NCBI RefSeq assembly: GCF_016906535.1
Contig: NC_057371.1
Location: 186,001-250,000, forward strand
Source: Rhizoctonia solani
Taxonomy: Eukaryota > Basidiomycota > Agaricomycetes > Cantharellales > Ceratobasidiaceae
DNA length: 64,000 nucleotides
Direction of reading: 5' to 3'
In this document: positions 33,866 to 47,086 of the stretch, piece after piece
Position numbering within the stretch: position 1 is the first letter of the stretch
Layout of the letters: each line of letters opens with the position of its first letter
The notes under the pieces: model-generated
The model's database searches: none
The model's input: only the letters and a program-made list of their open reading frames with translations
What the model was told of the DNA's origin: nothing
Translations under genes and position numbers: made by a program

Positions 33866-36800
33866 AATCTGTTCGGGCTCGTTTTAATCCATCCCTTTCG
33901 CCAAGGACAAGCACAGCTATACCCGAGTCGGGTACCTTGATCGGGTCCCTGATCGTCGCTCATTTGAGCGCGCTGAAATGAGCCACGTGACCGTGTCTGG
34001 CTTTCCCGAGCCGCCCAGATCGTCCCACCACTCCAGCAAAAATTGGCAGTTGCAGGCAAATGCCCCAGTACAAATACTACTCCTGCTCGAATCTCACTGT
34101 AGTACGCATACATCTACGGTAAACAGGACCCAAGGGACAAGGCAGTGATAAGACCAGCGGAAAGGAAAAGACTCCGCCATTCAACTTCGGGCGCTAATCT
34201 AGATAGACCCATTTAATCCACCAATCGGGGTATAGAGAATGTCCGACAAAGGCTAGGCACGTTGATCGTGGATCAGCCTGTATTTGCCCAGAACATCCAG
34301 CCACAAGGGACTCAACATAATATCGACATTGGCTGTGCTTCGACCTTCCTAAAGCGTCCATATGCAGGGTTTTCAAAAGTCCAATACCTGTCCGGTGCCG
34401 CACCATTGTTGAAGGGTCGCTGTCAAATCTGACGGACTGGACAGGTATTAAAGCGCGCAGGGTAGCATGTCAAAAAGAGTGAACAAGAGGCTACGAGTCT
34501 CAGCCAGGAATCCTAGGCTGTTGTATTGCTCCTTTCGCGATAGATACGTCAAACCACCGAGATGGATAGGCAGTTGTCTCAAGAGATTAAATGCAGCGAG
34601 AGGCGTGTCTTCTGTTCGCTCTTGGCGGAACGTTCGTTGAGGGGGGGGTGGTTAAGCCAGGGGTGATGAGTCGTGTTACATAAAGATTGATCCCCAAACT
34701 GGCAACTCTTGCCTTTTTCATAACGCGAATCCTCTCGTGAAGTTAACTATTTGAGCTGGGCAGGGTTCACGAGCGCTCGTAATCATCGGGGGATCTCGCT
34801 ACGAATTCGAGGACAAGGCACGTTTCTGACTGGTTATAGATCCTCCGCACCATGAGGATACCATGCGAATGGACATGCCTTACAAGCGTCAAAGATGAGC
34901 GAGATCAGAATGAGGATACCGATATTAACTGCCGTAAACCCCAATGGCCGTGTGCCCTATGATAAGGACACTCTGATAATTTGCGAACAGGTACCATAGT
35001 ACCCACCTTATGTCTTCGGGGTGTTCTATCTCGGGGACTCCCCGCTCCCCGCAATCCCGTGGCAGACCAATAAATTATTGAGTTATATCTGCCCAACGCA
35101 GGTACAATGTAGCTCGTGAAACTTGTGCGTGCACCAGTCTAGCTTTATCCTCCGCCCTTGGAAGTAACCAGTATTGAATACTCGATTATCTAAAATTTGA
35201 CTATGACAATTTCTTTTTAGAAAGTTACGGGCCTTTCACTCAAATCACACGTCCAAGCTTAACTGTATCGGTGATTGGTCTTTAGTGATTTCAAGGCACG
35301 CGATTGTGTGCCTGCGACCTGGTAACAAAGGCATCATATGTATTATATTGAACATTATATATGCCCTAGCAACATCGCCGAGTGACTTGATGTGTATGAG
35401 CCTGGGTACTTTGAAGTACCTTTTCGTTCATGTTCTGTTCGTCCACGAGTATAGCTCGAATGTTTTCCTCGGCGCGCTTGTACTTCACAGCGGAGCGTAT
35501 ACGTATAGCCATGCATCAATTGATATACATGGGTCAATACCTCAAACGATATAAATCCCCCGCTCCAGTGATATAATTATGGCTAATGAACACAGAGGCG
35601 TGGGCAAATTTCCTCCTTACAATCTACGCTGAAAAGGGCACGCACGGGCATACGTGGATATAGATCGATGTCTTGTCTCATGCCTCTCCCATCGTTGTCG
35701 ATGCAGGTTTGAGAGTTGAGCTATAGATAAGTCTTATTTCGGTGAACTCACCAGCGCGCTCTGGATGTACATTTATTGGGAAGGACGCAAGTTGCTACTG
35801 GACCCATGCGCTCGTTCCCATCCTTGCAAACATATCGATGTCCCTTGCGGTTCCGAAATCCGGTGGCTGTGCGCAAGGCATCCACTGGCACGCGAGATGT
35901 AATCACGTAAAGTGAAGAATCACTCATATCGCTTCACACTTGGGGACCCCAATCTTACCGAATCACGTCGATCCTGTTACTTGTGGCAAGTACGAGCAGA
36001 AAGTCAGAATATGAGTATTTTTAGTGCTCGGTCCTTTTATAGGGTTCGATCTTCTCGAATTTAAGCAATTGATTGGCCAAGCTGAAGGCTTCAAATTTCC
36101 GAAAAACGTATTAAGCAGTCTGTACAGGATGTCAGTAATCTCCCGCAACATTTTCTGCATGTTCTCGACAAACTTACTTCAGTAACTTGAGAGGCAGATT
36201 TAAGGCTTCTGTCCAAGCCTTGGTAGCGGGTTCAATATTTGTGACCGTATATATGTGGTGTGTTATTTCAGTATCATAACTCACTGAGTCTTTTCACTGG
36301 TAACTTTGGGGGCCTACACTGTGTTCTTACTCCCACAACGACCTTACAATGGCGTTTTATTAAGCGGTGACGTAGATGGAACATGAGTTTTGATATCTCT
36401 AGATAAGCCTACTTTGTACAATGAGGTTGACCTACCTCATACAGTTTGTTCGTCGATTATGAGTTTTGCTAGCATTTTTGAAGATTACTTCCTCATTCTA
36501 GGCCATTTCAACCACGGATCTTATTAATTGGCAGCCTGGTCCATTTTAGGTGGGACTTATCCTCGATATACTAGTACAGGTAATGTTCTCAGACTATTTG
36601 ACTCCCTTGTGATAATCAAAGGAATGATACGTATTCAGTATTCCATGAATAAGCGCCAACATTATGCATCACTTCAAGCTTTGCCCTTCCTTACTTTGAA
36701 CTCTTTGGTATGATCCAGGGTGCATCTCAGTGTTGGTCGCATTACCCAAGCTTTTTTGCTGTATCTAATAGGATGTATTTATCACCTTTACATGTATGTA

Positions 36801-37595
36801 TCTCCATTGGATCGCCTGGTATTTTGTGAATCGGACGACTTGAGTACTGGCAATGTAGGCTACCCCCACTATCTATATCTTTCTCTATGGCCTATATTCC
36901 TTTAATCGGCTGTCCTTTGAATCAAGTTGAGAAACGCTGGTATAACTCTTGCTTTGTCGGTGTATTAAATCTGGTTAATTTGATCCAGGGGGCACCGTAC
37001 CTGATAGATATACATCTAGGCTAATCAATCACATAAAAAATCTTCCTACTGTAAGCTCAATACTTGTCGTTGAGTATAAATGCGAATGTAGTCGGTGACC
37101 GTATCACCGCGAGAGTGGCAGTCGCCAATCAACACCGACTTAGGTGGCTAAAGTAAAGAGGGAGAGGGTCGAAAGTTCCTCCCAGGACCTTATAAGGTCA
37201 CCGAGGGTGACACATGTATATGTTTAAGAGGATTAAACGAGGGTATATGGTTGGAGGTCGAACATGAATAAGTTGAAGTCAGACGAGCCAGCCAGAGAGG
37301 CTAATGTTGTCACGTGACGGGTAGCGCATATAATCTGGTATTAACGTACAAATGTCTCATACTCCTTGCACATACCGGGTTGAGAATCCCTGTTGGAACA
37401 CCCAAATGTACATGATATCACCGGGTAATAGATTAGGTTCCGGGATAATTCTTAACCTTGCAGCGCGCTTGACGATCCGGCTGACAATCGTTTCATTTTC
37501 GGCTATTTGTGAGTCGTGAAGGAGTGTATTTGGAGCTATTTCCTATTACATGTACATGTATCCCAAATCATTTGAAAAAGCCTACTGAAAAGCAC
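33866..37595. other. Gene-poor interval, nothing recognised
   Basis: 3.7 kb with only short open frames. I found no domain, LTR end or tRNA that I can support. The first ~300 bp presumably include the GH5 promoter. 34630-34700 has a G-run (ggggggg). Confidence 0.5.
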
Positions 37596-38275
37596 TCAGA
37601 GGCTAATCAGTCCCAGAACCTGGGCGCAGAGACCAAGGTGGACGTTGGCAAAGACACCAACCCCAATGTTGGCAACACTATCAACAGGATGTTTTAGAAC
37701 GTCTGGTTTCACTGATGAGCTACCAAAACACTTACGCCTTCGCAACAAGAGTGACAATTCCGCTGACACATACACCCAGGTTCGTGAGCAAAAGTTGGAG
37801 ACAGACATCGACCTTGGCGAAAAGGCCAAGGACGATCAGAATATCCAATTTGGCGCTAAGGCTTAAACCCAGTTGGACAATAGCGGTGATAATAGCGCCA
37901 ACTTTAACAGCAATATCAGCTTGAGCTGAGGCATCGACATTAATATTGGTGCCAAGAGCGAGAATGGCGGCTGCGCAAGTATTGATTTTGCCAACAAGAA
38001 TCTCGATCTGAGCAGAAATATCAGCAGAAGCAGTCAATCCAGCTGTACTAGTGTTAGTTTTGATTTGACCAAAAATGGGAGAAGCCCTCACCAATGGTAT
38101 TGACGCAGACATCGACATCAGCTTGCAAGGCGACTACAAGTGTAGACAGATCACTGGCGTCGTTGCGAACCGTTAGATCTTTGGCGTTTGCCACAACTGT
38201 AGGGAGTGCCGAGACGAGGAAGGTCATAGATAGGACAAAGAAGAAGATAGTGGCAAGGCGATTTAACACGAACAT
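37596..38275 (-). CDS. Small secreted protein family member A (SSP-A), 190 aa
   Basis: Exons are 38275-38092, 38042-37736 and 37677-37596 (184, 307, 82 nt); introns are 49 and 58 nt, in phases 1 and 2. The protein starts MFVLNRLATIFFFVLSMTF, a signal peptide with likely cleavage near VSALP. The mature part is Ala/Val/Leu/Ile/Asp-rich and probably all-helical, with recurring xDVCxxL and AIIxxIVxLx patterns (AKVDVCLQLLLTNLGVCVSG). Five Cys follow the signal region. The third exon reads ANVHLGLCAQVLGLISL. The same exon plan and block order recur at 50.4, 59.6 and 63.1 kb. I recognise no known domain. Secretion is inferred from the signal peptide; an effector or cell-wall role is speculation. Confidence 0.75.
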
Positions 38276-38809
38276 GGTCGAAGGATATGTGGATATTAAA
38301 GAGTGGAAAGTGGAGTTTGATTAGTTGGCTTAGAGGCCCAGTGAGAAGTAAAGACGCAAGAATTGTGAGGTGAGAGTCCATTCGTGCCCGGCTTTATACC
38401 CAGGCCACTAAATGCGTGCGGCCACTTGTCTCTAGGTTGAATAGATTTGTGTCAATCCGCAGGCAAAGATACGAAATGTTCTAAGAATAATATAACTGAA
38501 ACGCTATAGAAGGTAGGTACCAGGTTAAATTTCCGCTTCGGCAAAATGGAATGATTTCCATTTGTGCCACTGCGGCTGCGAGTTTGACCGAATGATGAAA
38601 GACCAATGTCATGTTTTTTCTACTCAGTATTATAAGTAGATTTGATATCGATTCGTGTGTTACATGTAAATCTTACTGCGCATATGATCACGGTTGAGAT
38701 TTAGCCTATGCTCCGGTGTGGCCTTGTGTATGCTGATGAATGAGTATATGCGTGTATATATGTATCACTATCTAAGTGTATGTGTACATGAACAAAGTCG
38801 GTTCTCGAC
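38276..38809. other. Intergenic upstream of SSP-A
   Basis: This spacer follows the start of SSP-A on the minus strand and probably holds its promoter. No gene seen. Confidence 0.45.
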
Positions 38810-38905
38810 GCAGAACGGTGAGGGAGCCCGGGCCCGCCTTTGGCAGCCTAGGGGTGTCGGCCGTGCCACCTAAGGCTACGACGGTCCGGATCGAAGGCTT
38901 GTGGT
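38810..38905 (-). repeat. GC-rich dispersed repeat, copy 2 (inverted)
   Basis: In reverse complement this reads 'gccttcgatccggaccgtcg', then 'ccttaggtggcacggccg' and 'acacccctaggctgcc', matching copy 1 at 30895-31025. The spacing between copies is about 8 kb, in opposite orientation. Confidence 0.6.
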
Positions 38906-41578
38906 GGCAGATAACTGTATGTGTCGGGTTTGTGTTGACGAGAAGGATGGTGGGTGGGAGAAAACTCAAAAGGTCTGATCCATATTGTACCTCGCGCTCG
39001 GTGATTGCTTGAGGTGGTGAGAAGGAGTCGTATGTGGAGGGCTCGCCTGACCGAACCTCCGTGCCTGGGCCAAGTATCTCATGTCAATCCTCCGCGCGTT
39101 GCAGATCACCTGTCACAATCATTAGTACCGTAGAGTTACGGGTCATTTGAGCTGGCGACAAACGCTGGCCTTTGTCCCTTGTAATTGGAGTTTAGCCGTA
39201 GTCATTGGCGATAATCACGATACTATGATCAGTAGTAACATTCTTTTTAAAATAAATAAATAAAAATAAATTTAAAAAATTGTTGTGCATACAGACCGTC
39301 GCGATAATCGTGGAATAGTTAGTGACTAATGGATGATTCAGGTCGCGGGTATCATGGGCTATCTTATCTGTTAGTTTACCTCCAGAAGCATGGCCACACA
39401 AGTCTAAATCACTTGTGCGACCACAGTATCAACCTTTGAGCTTTGATCAGAGGCATAAACCTCTTGAGAATGCCTTTCGATCTCTTGTGAATATCTGATT
39501 TATAATTAGGATGGGTTCTGTAATGGGGTATACAAGTTGTTCAACCCTTCCACGCCACTCGGGCATTCCGGATATGGACCATGGTAAAATTAATAAGCTA
39601 CTATTTAATATAACATGTATCCTCTTCGATATCAGCTTCCGGCCAATAAAGCTGAAATATGGCTAATGTATTCTCTGCAAATGGCAAATTGTACCTGTTT
39701 GTCCCTTTTGTAATTCCATAGCTTGGCGCTTGCGCCTCCAGTCTCTTTCCATCCATACCACGTCCTGGGAACTGGCTGTTGCTCGCAGCACTACTTACCC
39801 GTGTCCTGTTTTTTCTGTAAGTCCCTCCCACCCACGCATCTACTCGGATACGACCTGGTTTGGCCGCCCACCCAGCTCACTCAGTGGCGCGGCCCCGGTG
39901 GCTCCCCGGTTCGGCGTACCGCCTCTCCGGCCCCCCACCCTTGTCGTCCACTGGTCCCGGTCGTATCTTTTACCATATGTACTTGTATCCTCCTTCGCGG
40001 CACCAGCCCAAGGCCAAGTATTGCACTTGGTTTGTTATAGTTATTGTGATGGCACACGCCAAGCATAGACGTCGACATTTGACATTTTTCTTTGCCTACA
40101 AAGGAGGTCGCTCTGGGTCAATATCAACTGCTGTATCAACTAATGGGTGGAAAACCCTTGAAGGGCAGCGAGCATGTACTATATACATGGGCTGTATGGT
40201 AAAGTGCCCCTTCGTGACACTTTTTGACGTGGGCCCTTTCCTCAAGATGAGTAGAGATCACCACATTATTGCTTAGCAGGGGTTTTTCCAGAAAGAGAAT
40301 CTTAATCAAATCGATATGGTGTTACATAATTCAATACGCCATTTTTCTTGTACACCAGATCCAAAGGGGTCTCACGTCCGTGGACTAAGGGTAAAAACTG
40401 AGCTAAAGTAGGATGAATATATTGCCATTTCTGAATACTACCCCTTGTATGGGAATTAAGGCAAACGTATGTCAGTGTGACTGCAGTTTTTGAGCGCATG
40501 TACTTACACAAGCAAATTTGAAAGTCAAGATTCTGGCTCACACAAAACATCAGACATGAGTGTGTGCTTTGTTCCTTTAGATCATAGGCTCCCGGATTAC
40601 TGTGTTTCATACACAAACGTCAAGAAGGTAATAAATTGACACTCCCCAAGGGACAACTCCTGTCCTACTCCTGAGAAAGTCCAGCTCTCAATCGTGTAAC
40701 CCCCATAGATCGTATGTACACACTGCCATATGCCAACTAAATAGATGGGGTGCTAATATTCCTTGCGAAGTAATGCCACATCCGTCACCTATCACTCAGC
40801 CATCCAGTTGATCCTATTTATGTTCATGTTCGGTTATCCCATTGAAAGCTCATATATGGCATAATCTGACGTTCTGCCTGTCTATCCAGGGAAATTCTTA
40901 TGGCAGCCGTGAAGCAAGGCGCGTTTTATATGCACAAGCAACACTGTTGATGTAGGGAATATGCGGTACCAATCCAGTCCCAGACAAGTAGAACAGGCAG
41001 AAGGCAGCCTCAACATGCTCTCTGACTTCTTGCTCACACTAGGGACAGGGCTTCTTCTAGAAACTTGTAAAAAGGTGGAAATCGGCTTTATGTGAAAGAG
41101 TTTTGACCATTAATTCCCACGTGAGGCGACGTTCTCTTGGCAATCGAATCACAAGCTGTGCTTGTGATGACCAACCGTAATCACGACATGGGTACTTATC
41201 TCATCTAAGAGTTGAATCTATACGTAGACTGATTCTGCCACACGCCGACTCATCGGACTCAGTTTCATTAGCTGCGCCCTTGATTCATGACGGCAGGTTA
41301 AAATCTACTATCAAATACTAGCATGAAAGTATTGCTGTAAGAGGACGAAACGCTTAGCCCAATACATTCGTCTTCCGCATAGATTGACTATTATGGGACT
41401 CACAAAGCAAGTTGCGGGCTAAATGTACGAATCATTATCATCTGTGAAAGTTGTGACGGGAGGGAGTGTGGCTTGTGAATCCGAAATGAGCAAAACAAAA
41501 GGCCAAATATCTCACACAGATCAAGTTCTTAGAAATCCCAACACATCATTTATACGTTGCTAGATCCAACTATCAAAT
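38906..41578. other. Gene-poor interval with one possible exon pair
   Basis: A minus-strand stretch at 40302-40450 (GSIQKWQYIHPTLAQFLPLV, then HGRETPLDLVYKKNG) bounded by an 'ataca-ag' acceptor looks coding, with a possible upstream exon at 40508-40616, but I cannot identify it or complete it. 39244-39280 is an A/T simple-sequence run. The proline-rich open frames at 39723-40276 look like GC-skewed chance frames. Confidence 0.3.
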
Positions 41579-41635
41579 TTAGACAATGACCGGAAGGATG
41601 TGGGAATTGCTTACCCACAGGTGTCCAGTAAACAA

Positions 41636-42112
41636 GCGCCGAGCTGCTAAAATTCGGTCATGACCAGCGAACGGATGGAATTTAGCACTGGCCCAAGGAA
41701 CAAGGTCGAGGTGGCCAACTGCAGCCATTCTCAATCCATTCACATCACCCCAACTCGGCTCACCGAAAGGATAATGAGTCAAGTTCATGGGGAATAATGC
41801 ACAGTCACTAATTATCATATGCTATTGCTCCCTTGGAATATTGTAATGTTTCCTGATATGCCAGTTTGATGTCCGCGCCGAGCTGCTAAATTCGGTCATG
41901 ACCAGCGAACGGATGGAATTTAGCACTGGCCCAAGGAACAAGGTCGAGGTGGCCAACTGCAGCCATTCTCAATCCATTCACATCACCCCAACTCGGCTCA
42001 CCGAAAGGATAATGAGTCAAGTTCATGGGGAATAATGCACAGTCACTAATTATCATATGCTATTGCTCCCTTGGAATATTGTAATGTTTCCTGATATGCC
42101 AGTTTGATGTCC
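41636..42112. repeat. 239-bp direct tandem duplication
   Basis: Two copies, starting 'gcgccgagctgctaaa' at 41636 and at 41875, are identical except for one A in the A-run. The repeated unit contains a minus-strand frame (MNLTHYPFGEPSWGDVNGLR, then MAAVGHLDLVPWASAKFHPF), which could be an exon, now duplicated. The near-identity implies a very recent event or an assembly artefact. Confidence 0.9.
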
Positions 42113-42309
42113 CTTGATCGTCTACGCGGGGGAGGGGGTGCCCATAGCTACCGTAAAGGATATATAAAGCTAGACATAGCCATGAAATCATTTGTAGGGC
42201 ATTGACTTGTCGACCAACCACATAGCAACATTTTTGAATTATAACAGAAAGCAAGGTATTATGGCGCTGGGCAATACTCGCATTAGTATCTACTATGCTC
42301 GTTGTCAAT

Positions 42310-42955
42310 TAATACTATTGGGTAATTTACATCGAGTCGATATTACAGAATCCAACCCCGGCTGACCTCTGTTCTTGTAGGCCTGGCAATCGTCAGTTCG
42401 TTCGCTTCCGGAACCTTGGCAGCGTCGGCCTCTATCCCATTGGGAATGACCATTCTCATCTACAGGATTTTTGCTGCTTTTTATTCCAACAGTACTCCTG
42501 GAGTGGCGATTCGAGAAGCACATTCCACTGCTCGTAAAACAGCTCTATATCGGGCTCGCGTGTAACATTCAATCAGGTTGGTCTTAAAAGCTACATCTAT
42601 CCTTCATACTAACGGAATTAAAGCTGCGATCATTTGGCTGGATGTTGCGTACGATAACACCCTTATATTATGTTGCATTCCGAATGGCGCAACATTCGCA
42701 CAGCGTCAATTGTATCCAGTATCACAGGCAAGTCCGTCTCGATCTATCCTATTTCATGATACACTTACCCAGGTACAGGGGGAGTCTACTTGGTATTCCT
42801 CATTTTTCCCGATTTATGGAGAATTTCCATTTGCGCGTTGCTTCCCGAACGCCTAGCAAGAAGGCTCACTTCGCTTGATTCGTCTTCCGACGAACCACTC
42901 TTACCGGCATATTCGGGGCATGCAACCGTAGAAGTCGGCGCTCGTGGATAACACG
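42310..42955 (+). pseudogene. Second copy of the membrane protein (MP-2), degraded
   Basis: Plus-strand frames read FLLLFIPTVLLEWRFEKHIP, LLVKQLYIGLACNIQS (about 42462-42570), and later GGVYLVFLIFPDLWRISICA, LLPERLARRLTSLDSSSDEP to TAA near 42931. These match MP-1 (28734-30196) block for block: VLEWRLDLRVSLRTK and LLPERLRKR. The middle exon (SELHTQYVHIG of MP-1) has no clear match here. The coding frames are discontinuous, so I call it a relict, though indel errors could exaggerate the damage. Confidence 0.5.
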
Positions 42956-43139
42956 AGTGTGTTACCATCCCTGAAGATCCAACAGTCTCTGACTCAGTAG
43001 ACACAGCCTTGCACATTAAAAATTCCAAGGAAACGAGGAAGGGCGGTTACATGGAGCTTCTGGTAGAAGATCGAGAGGCAGATGCTGATAGTTCAGCTCA
43101 AATTATTATAAAATTCGAATTAGGCAAATTAAAAGACAA

Positions 43140-45609
43140 GCTTTTGCTCTGACGACGATTGAGGTTTAAATAGTGTTTCGACGTTTGATCGAAAGGTACT
43201 GGGTCGGTTACACCCGATTTGGTGCTTACCATGCAGAACCCGACATGATCAAACACCATGCCTTGAAGAAATCTGGCGACTCGGATTCAAGTTAGAAATA
43301 ATGTCCGAGCCATTGAACGCGGGGAGAGACCAAGCCGCGACGCATACACCCCATCCCCCGTACTCGCCACTCATACCGCACTATACCATAACCCCAGCGA
43401 GTCACACCGCAACCTTACCAACCTATCCTCGCCGGGCCGGCCCAAACATAATGCCCAAGACAGCCGTGAGATATTTAAAGCACCACCACAACGATGATAA
43501 ATATACTTGAATCCAAAGTGAGATCACAGCGCGGAGAGAGATCAAGAGGGAGAGAAGAGGTCAGGGTATACGCTCAGCGTTGATCCGTGTTTGAGGTTCA
43601 TGCCAATGACGGCATTGCACGAGCTCGGTCGGCATCTTGTCGAACGATGGCCCCCGCTGCCCGTCCCCGTCCCCCCCCCCCCCGTCAAGATACGCAGTAT
43701 ATCTGGCTTCATCGTGTGTTGATGCCGTCCCAGATGGGAATCACCGGCAGAGTCCGTGTGAAGACCCTGATCGTCGCTACGTTATCGTGTCTGCCAAACT
43801 CTATGATTCGTGTTCTGCGTCACGGTTAGAAGCAGGGTGGCATATAGGGGGGGAATGAAAGGCACGTATGGGCAATTTCGGATCTCCTGGCGTGTGTCTG
43901 TTTGGGTGCTTCGAGTTCTTGGTGGATGGTCATGAGCCCGCTGATCGGACGGCAGCTATGCGATCTTGGCAGTAGAATAGGCGGGGCTGAGGTGAGTGTG
44001 GTTGTATTGAGTGACGAACATTCTTGGGACGGTGAGGCTGTCAATCCCCTCCCCCCTTGAAACGAATCTCTTGTCGTTTTGCCAAGGTCGCCGTCCCTCG
44101 ACTACAGCCGGGGACAAAGTGAAGTGCTTCATACAACAGGAATCTTGGTTTCCGTAATGTCTTGGAAATAAACCCTGACCCCTGAAAGCTGTATTCTTCA
44201 CACCACATTGTGTGCTACATTTTGCTAGCCGGTGCGGACAGGACGACCCAATTCGTGTGCAAATATATAGCCAACCGACCTGGGACGGGAATCAAACGTT
44301 ACTAGGAGAGAGGAGGGAGGGACGACTGTCAAGCAGTGTGTCCGATCTGGTCGGCCTTGGCAGTTGGATTGTTACCGTAAATGGGAATTTGGAAGAGAGG
44401 AGGGGCAAGGTTAACTTCGGGGAGCCAGTATTTAATTACAATTAAGATTGTGCTTCTTTTTGTAATATACGTGACTTAATAAGCAAAATAGGTTTATTCG
44501 GGATAGACAATGAAACCTCGCGCCCGATCAGGTTGTAAATCATCCAAGATCTTCATTCGCAACGGGATACATACTGTACCATCCTCATGACCTTTCTCGC
44601 AGAAAACGCAGCGGCTGGAGACACTAGAATCAGGATTTGCAATCGTTGGAGAGGGTTAGAGGATGTATATCCAACAGCAGCCGCGAAAAAATGAATTCAT
44701 TTGACAGGCAACTCCCCTCAGCCAAGTTCCAGACGTTGGGAGACCTCGCCTTGATGTCTGGACGTGCATGACGCCATACGTGCCTCTTGAATCTTTGAGT
44801 TGGGTTAAGCGAGACCAAGTGAGGACGATCTCGGTATGACGCAACGAGCTCTGCTTGGTGTTCGGGTTTTATGGTTGATGTCTGGGATAGTCAGGGCAAC
44901 GTAACGCCGTATGCTGCGGACCCGGATATACACTAGAGGTAGTAAAAATAGACACGAACTCTATGTTGAAATAGAGTAGGAACGGGGAAGAATAGATAAT
45001 TTGGCCGCTTGGATTGGATAATTGAGTGGGGCATGTTGGGTGCAGGCGGGTATTGTTTGACACTGCTCACGTTACGGGTGTATTTCTGGTCGCCTGGACC
45101 ACTGTCGATTCGGTGGTCCTGACGATCAGGGTGATTTGGATGTACCGACGCCACTTGAACTATCAGTTCATGTACATGAGTTACGGCAGTTTGTTCTATA
45201 GCCAAGTGATGTACTAAAACGACCGGACCGTTGGAGAATACGGTCCGGGTGTGATATTTTAAGCACAGGGGGAGGCAGTCAGAGCGATCACGAAAAGTGA
45301 GTCCGAGTCTCAGGGCCCAGCATAACATTCGATCCGGGGCAGGTCGAAACAAACGATAAGGGCAATATACCGGAAAAGTACAGTATTACAATGCGGAGGT
45401 GCGAAATCCCACCCCCGTCAAGTGGGCGGCATGGGTGAGATCTAACCTTGCCGGGTGCCACGTGATCGGCGATCCACGGTACTGCGCAACCTGGTTTCGG
45501 CTGGGTATATACTGGGCGTCATCCCCCTCTCCGGCTGTGTTATTTTTGCCCCCAGCGATCGTCTGGCTATTACATCTTTTCTGGTTTACCTCTTCGTAGA
45601 TTTACAGTC
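43140..45609. other. Intergenic upstream of the MADS gene
   Basis: It has no gene that I can support. It includes a 13-C run at 43671-43683 and several short frames without family features. The last 300 bp likely carry the MADS promoter. Confidence 0.45.
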
Positions 45610-47086
45610 ATGGGCCGTAGAAAGATTGAGATCCTGCCATTCAGGTGAGTTCTCTTTTGCATCGCATTGCCTGTGCTCGACACTCACGCCTGTTGGTTTG
45701 TAGCACGACAGGAATCGCAGCGTCACGTTCTTAAAGGTGTGTTGATCTTGTTGATCTGGGTGTGTTCCTCCCACCCGTTGGGGAGCATTTCCGATCGTTG
45801 TCAAATTTGGTCGTGATCTGACATGGTCTACGACAGCGCAAGAACGGACTGTTCAAAAAGGCGTATGAACTGGGTGTGCTATGCTCTGTAGATGTCGCGG
45901 TCATCATCTTTGGTATGTGCACTTGATCCATGCTTCCAAAAATATCCGTACTAAAAATAGGACCAATAGGCCACAATAATAAAGTGTACGAATACTGCAG
46001 TACCGACAGCGATGCCATGGTCCAGCGTCGTTTACATGTGAGTTAAGAGTGGGATCCATGCATAGATCGATGGCTGATGGTGGAGCAGTACACTGGCGAG
46101 CGAGATGTCAAACCCGGCTGATTTCGGCGGCGACAAGGCCAACAACGACGATGACGAGGATGGAAGCGACGATGCTGGTATGTCGCTTTATCCTCTTTGC
46201 TATCGATCCCGAACTCAATCGTAGCCCCAGGTGCTGGCACCTCGCGTGGAAAGTTTGCCATGAGCGCAAGAAGAGGGGCCGTGAGGACGATCATGGAATC
46301 GACTACGAGGTACGTTCCTCATTTCACATGTACAGCGACTCGTGCTTACGGCTTGCCCAGTCATCTGGTCATTTGTTACATCTCCAACAGCATCCTCCTC
46401 GGCCAATCGTTCCCCCGTCCTCGTCTATGCCCAACATCCGTCCCCCGTACCTCTCCAACAACAGCCTGTGGACGCACTCATGGAGCGTGAGCGAGCGAGA
46501 ACGAGAGCGCGAAGGTGCACTGCGTCAGCTCGGCCTCAACATCTCCTCGCATCGAACCAGGTCCCACCACCCACATCCCATCCGTCCCTGAACTTGGCAG
46601 CCCTCTTGCAAGCGAACCCACTTCTTGGCCTTGGCATGCCCGGTCTTAACCTTGGACTTGCGGGTTTACCCCCGGCCGGCCCCCAGAACAATCAACAGGA
46701 CTTGCTGGCCATGCTATCGGCAAACGCGGCAAACATCAACCAGTCTTCGAGCGGCCTCTACTCCAATCCTCTGTTCTCCACCTTGTTCCCGAAACACCCG
46801 AACCTGAACGACTCGGCAGGACACCAGGAACAGGTTCATAAACCCATGAGCGGCGGCCCGGGAGTAGGGGAGGCGATATCTGGCCCAGCTTGTCTAGGTC
46901 GGTGAACGATTCGAGCAACGCGGGTCCCGGCGGGGACACTCATGGTTGAGCTTCTTGGGCACCGGTCGGACGAGCCAGCCTCCTGGTGCGGCAGACGACG
47001 TCGACTTGAGCAGTCTCTTCCCGTTTGAGGTGTCTGCTGGGGGAGATGACGATGACGAGCGGGGTGGAAAGAGGTTAAAGCGATAG
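45610..47086 (+). CDS. MADS-box transcription factor, MEF2/Rlm1-like
   Basis: Exon 1 (from ATG 45610) reads [10 protein letters not shown]; then NRSVTFLK (ends 45736), [25 protein letters not shown] (45837-45912) and [17 protein letters not shown] [20 protein letters not shown] (45961-46037). This is a complete DNA-binding MADS box of the MEF2/Rlm1 class, split by short introns (48 nt at 45913-45960). Downstream are an acidic run ([15 protein letters not shown]), a Pro/Gln-rich part, an [15 protein letters not shown] segment and an acidic/basic tail ending GGKRLKR at 47086. Such factors control cell-wall integrity and development in fungi (family knowledge). Four or more one-base frame breaks occur (near 45638, 46125, 46868 and 46935), several next to C or G runs, while flanking blocks are conserved; I read these as sequencing indels. 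The exact protein cannot be fixed from this sequence. Confidence 0.82.

Noticed and set aside
39723..40276. Proline- and arginine-rich overlapping frames
   Set aside because: Three frames are open at once in a GC-skewed stretch, typical of chance.
41636..42112. CRISPR-like array
   Set aside because: It is two long direct copies without spacers, in a eukaryotic genome.
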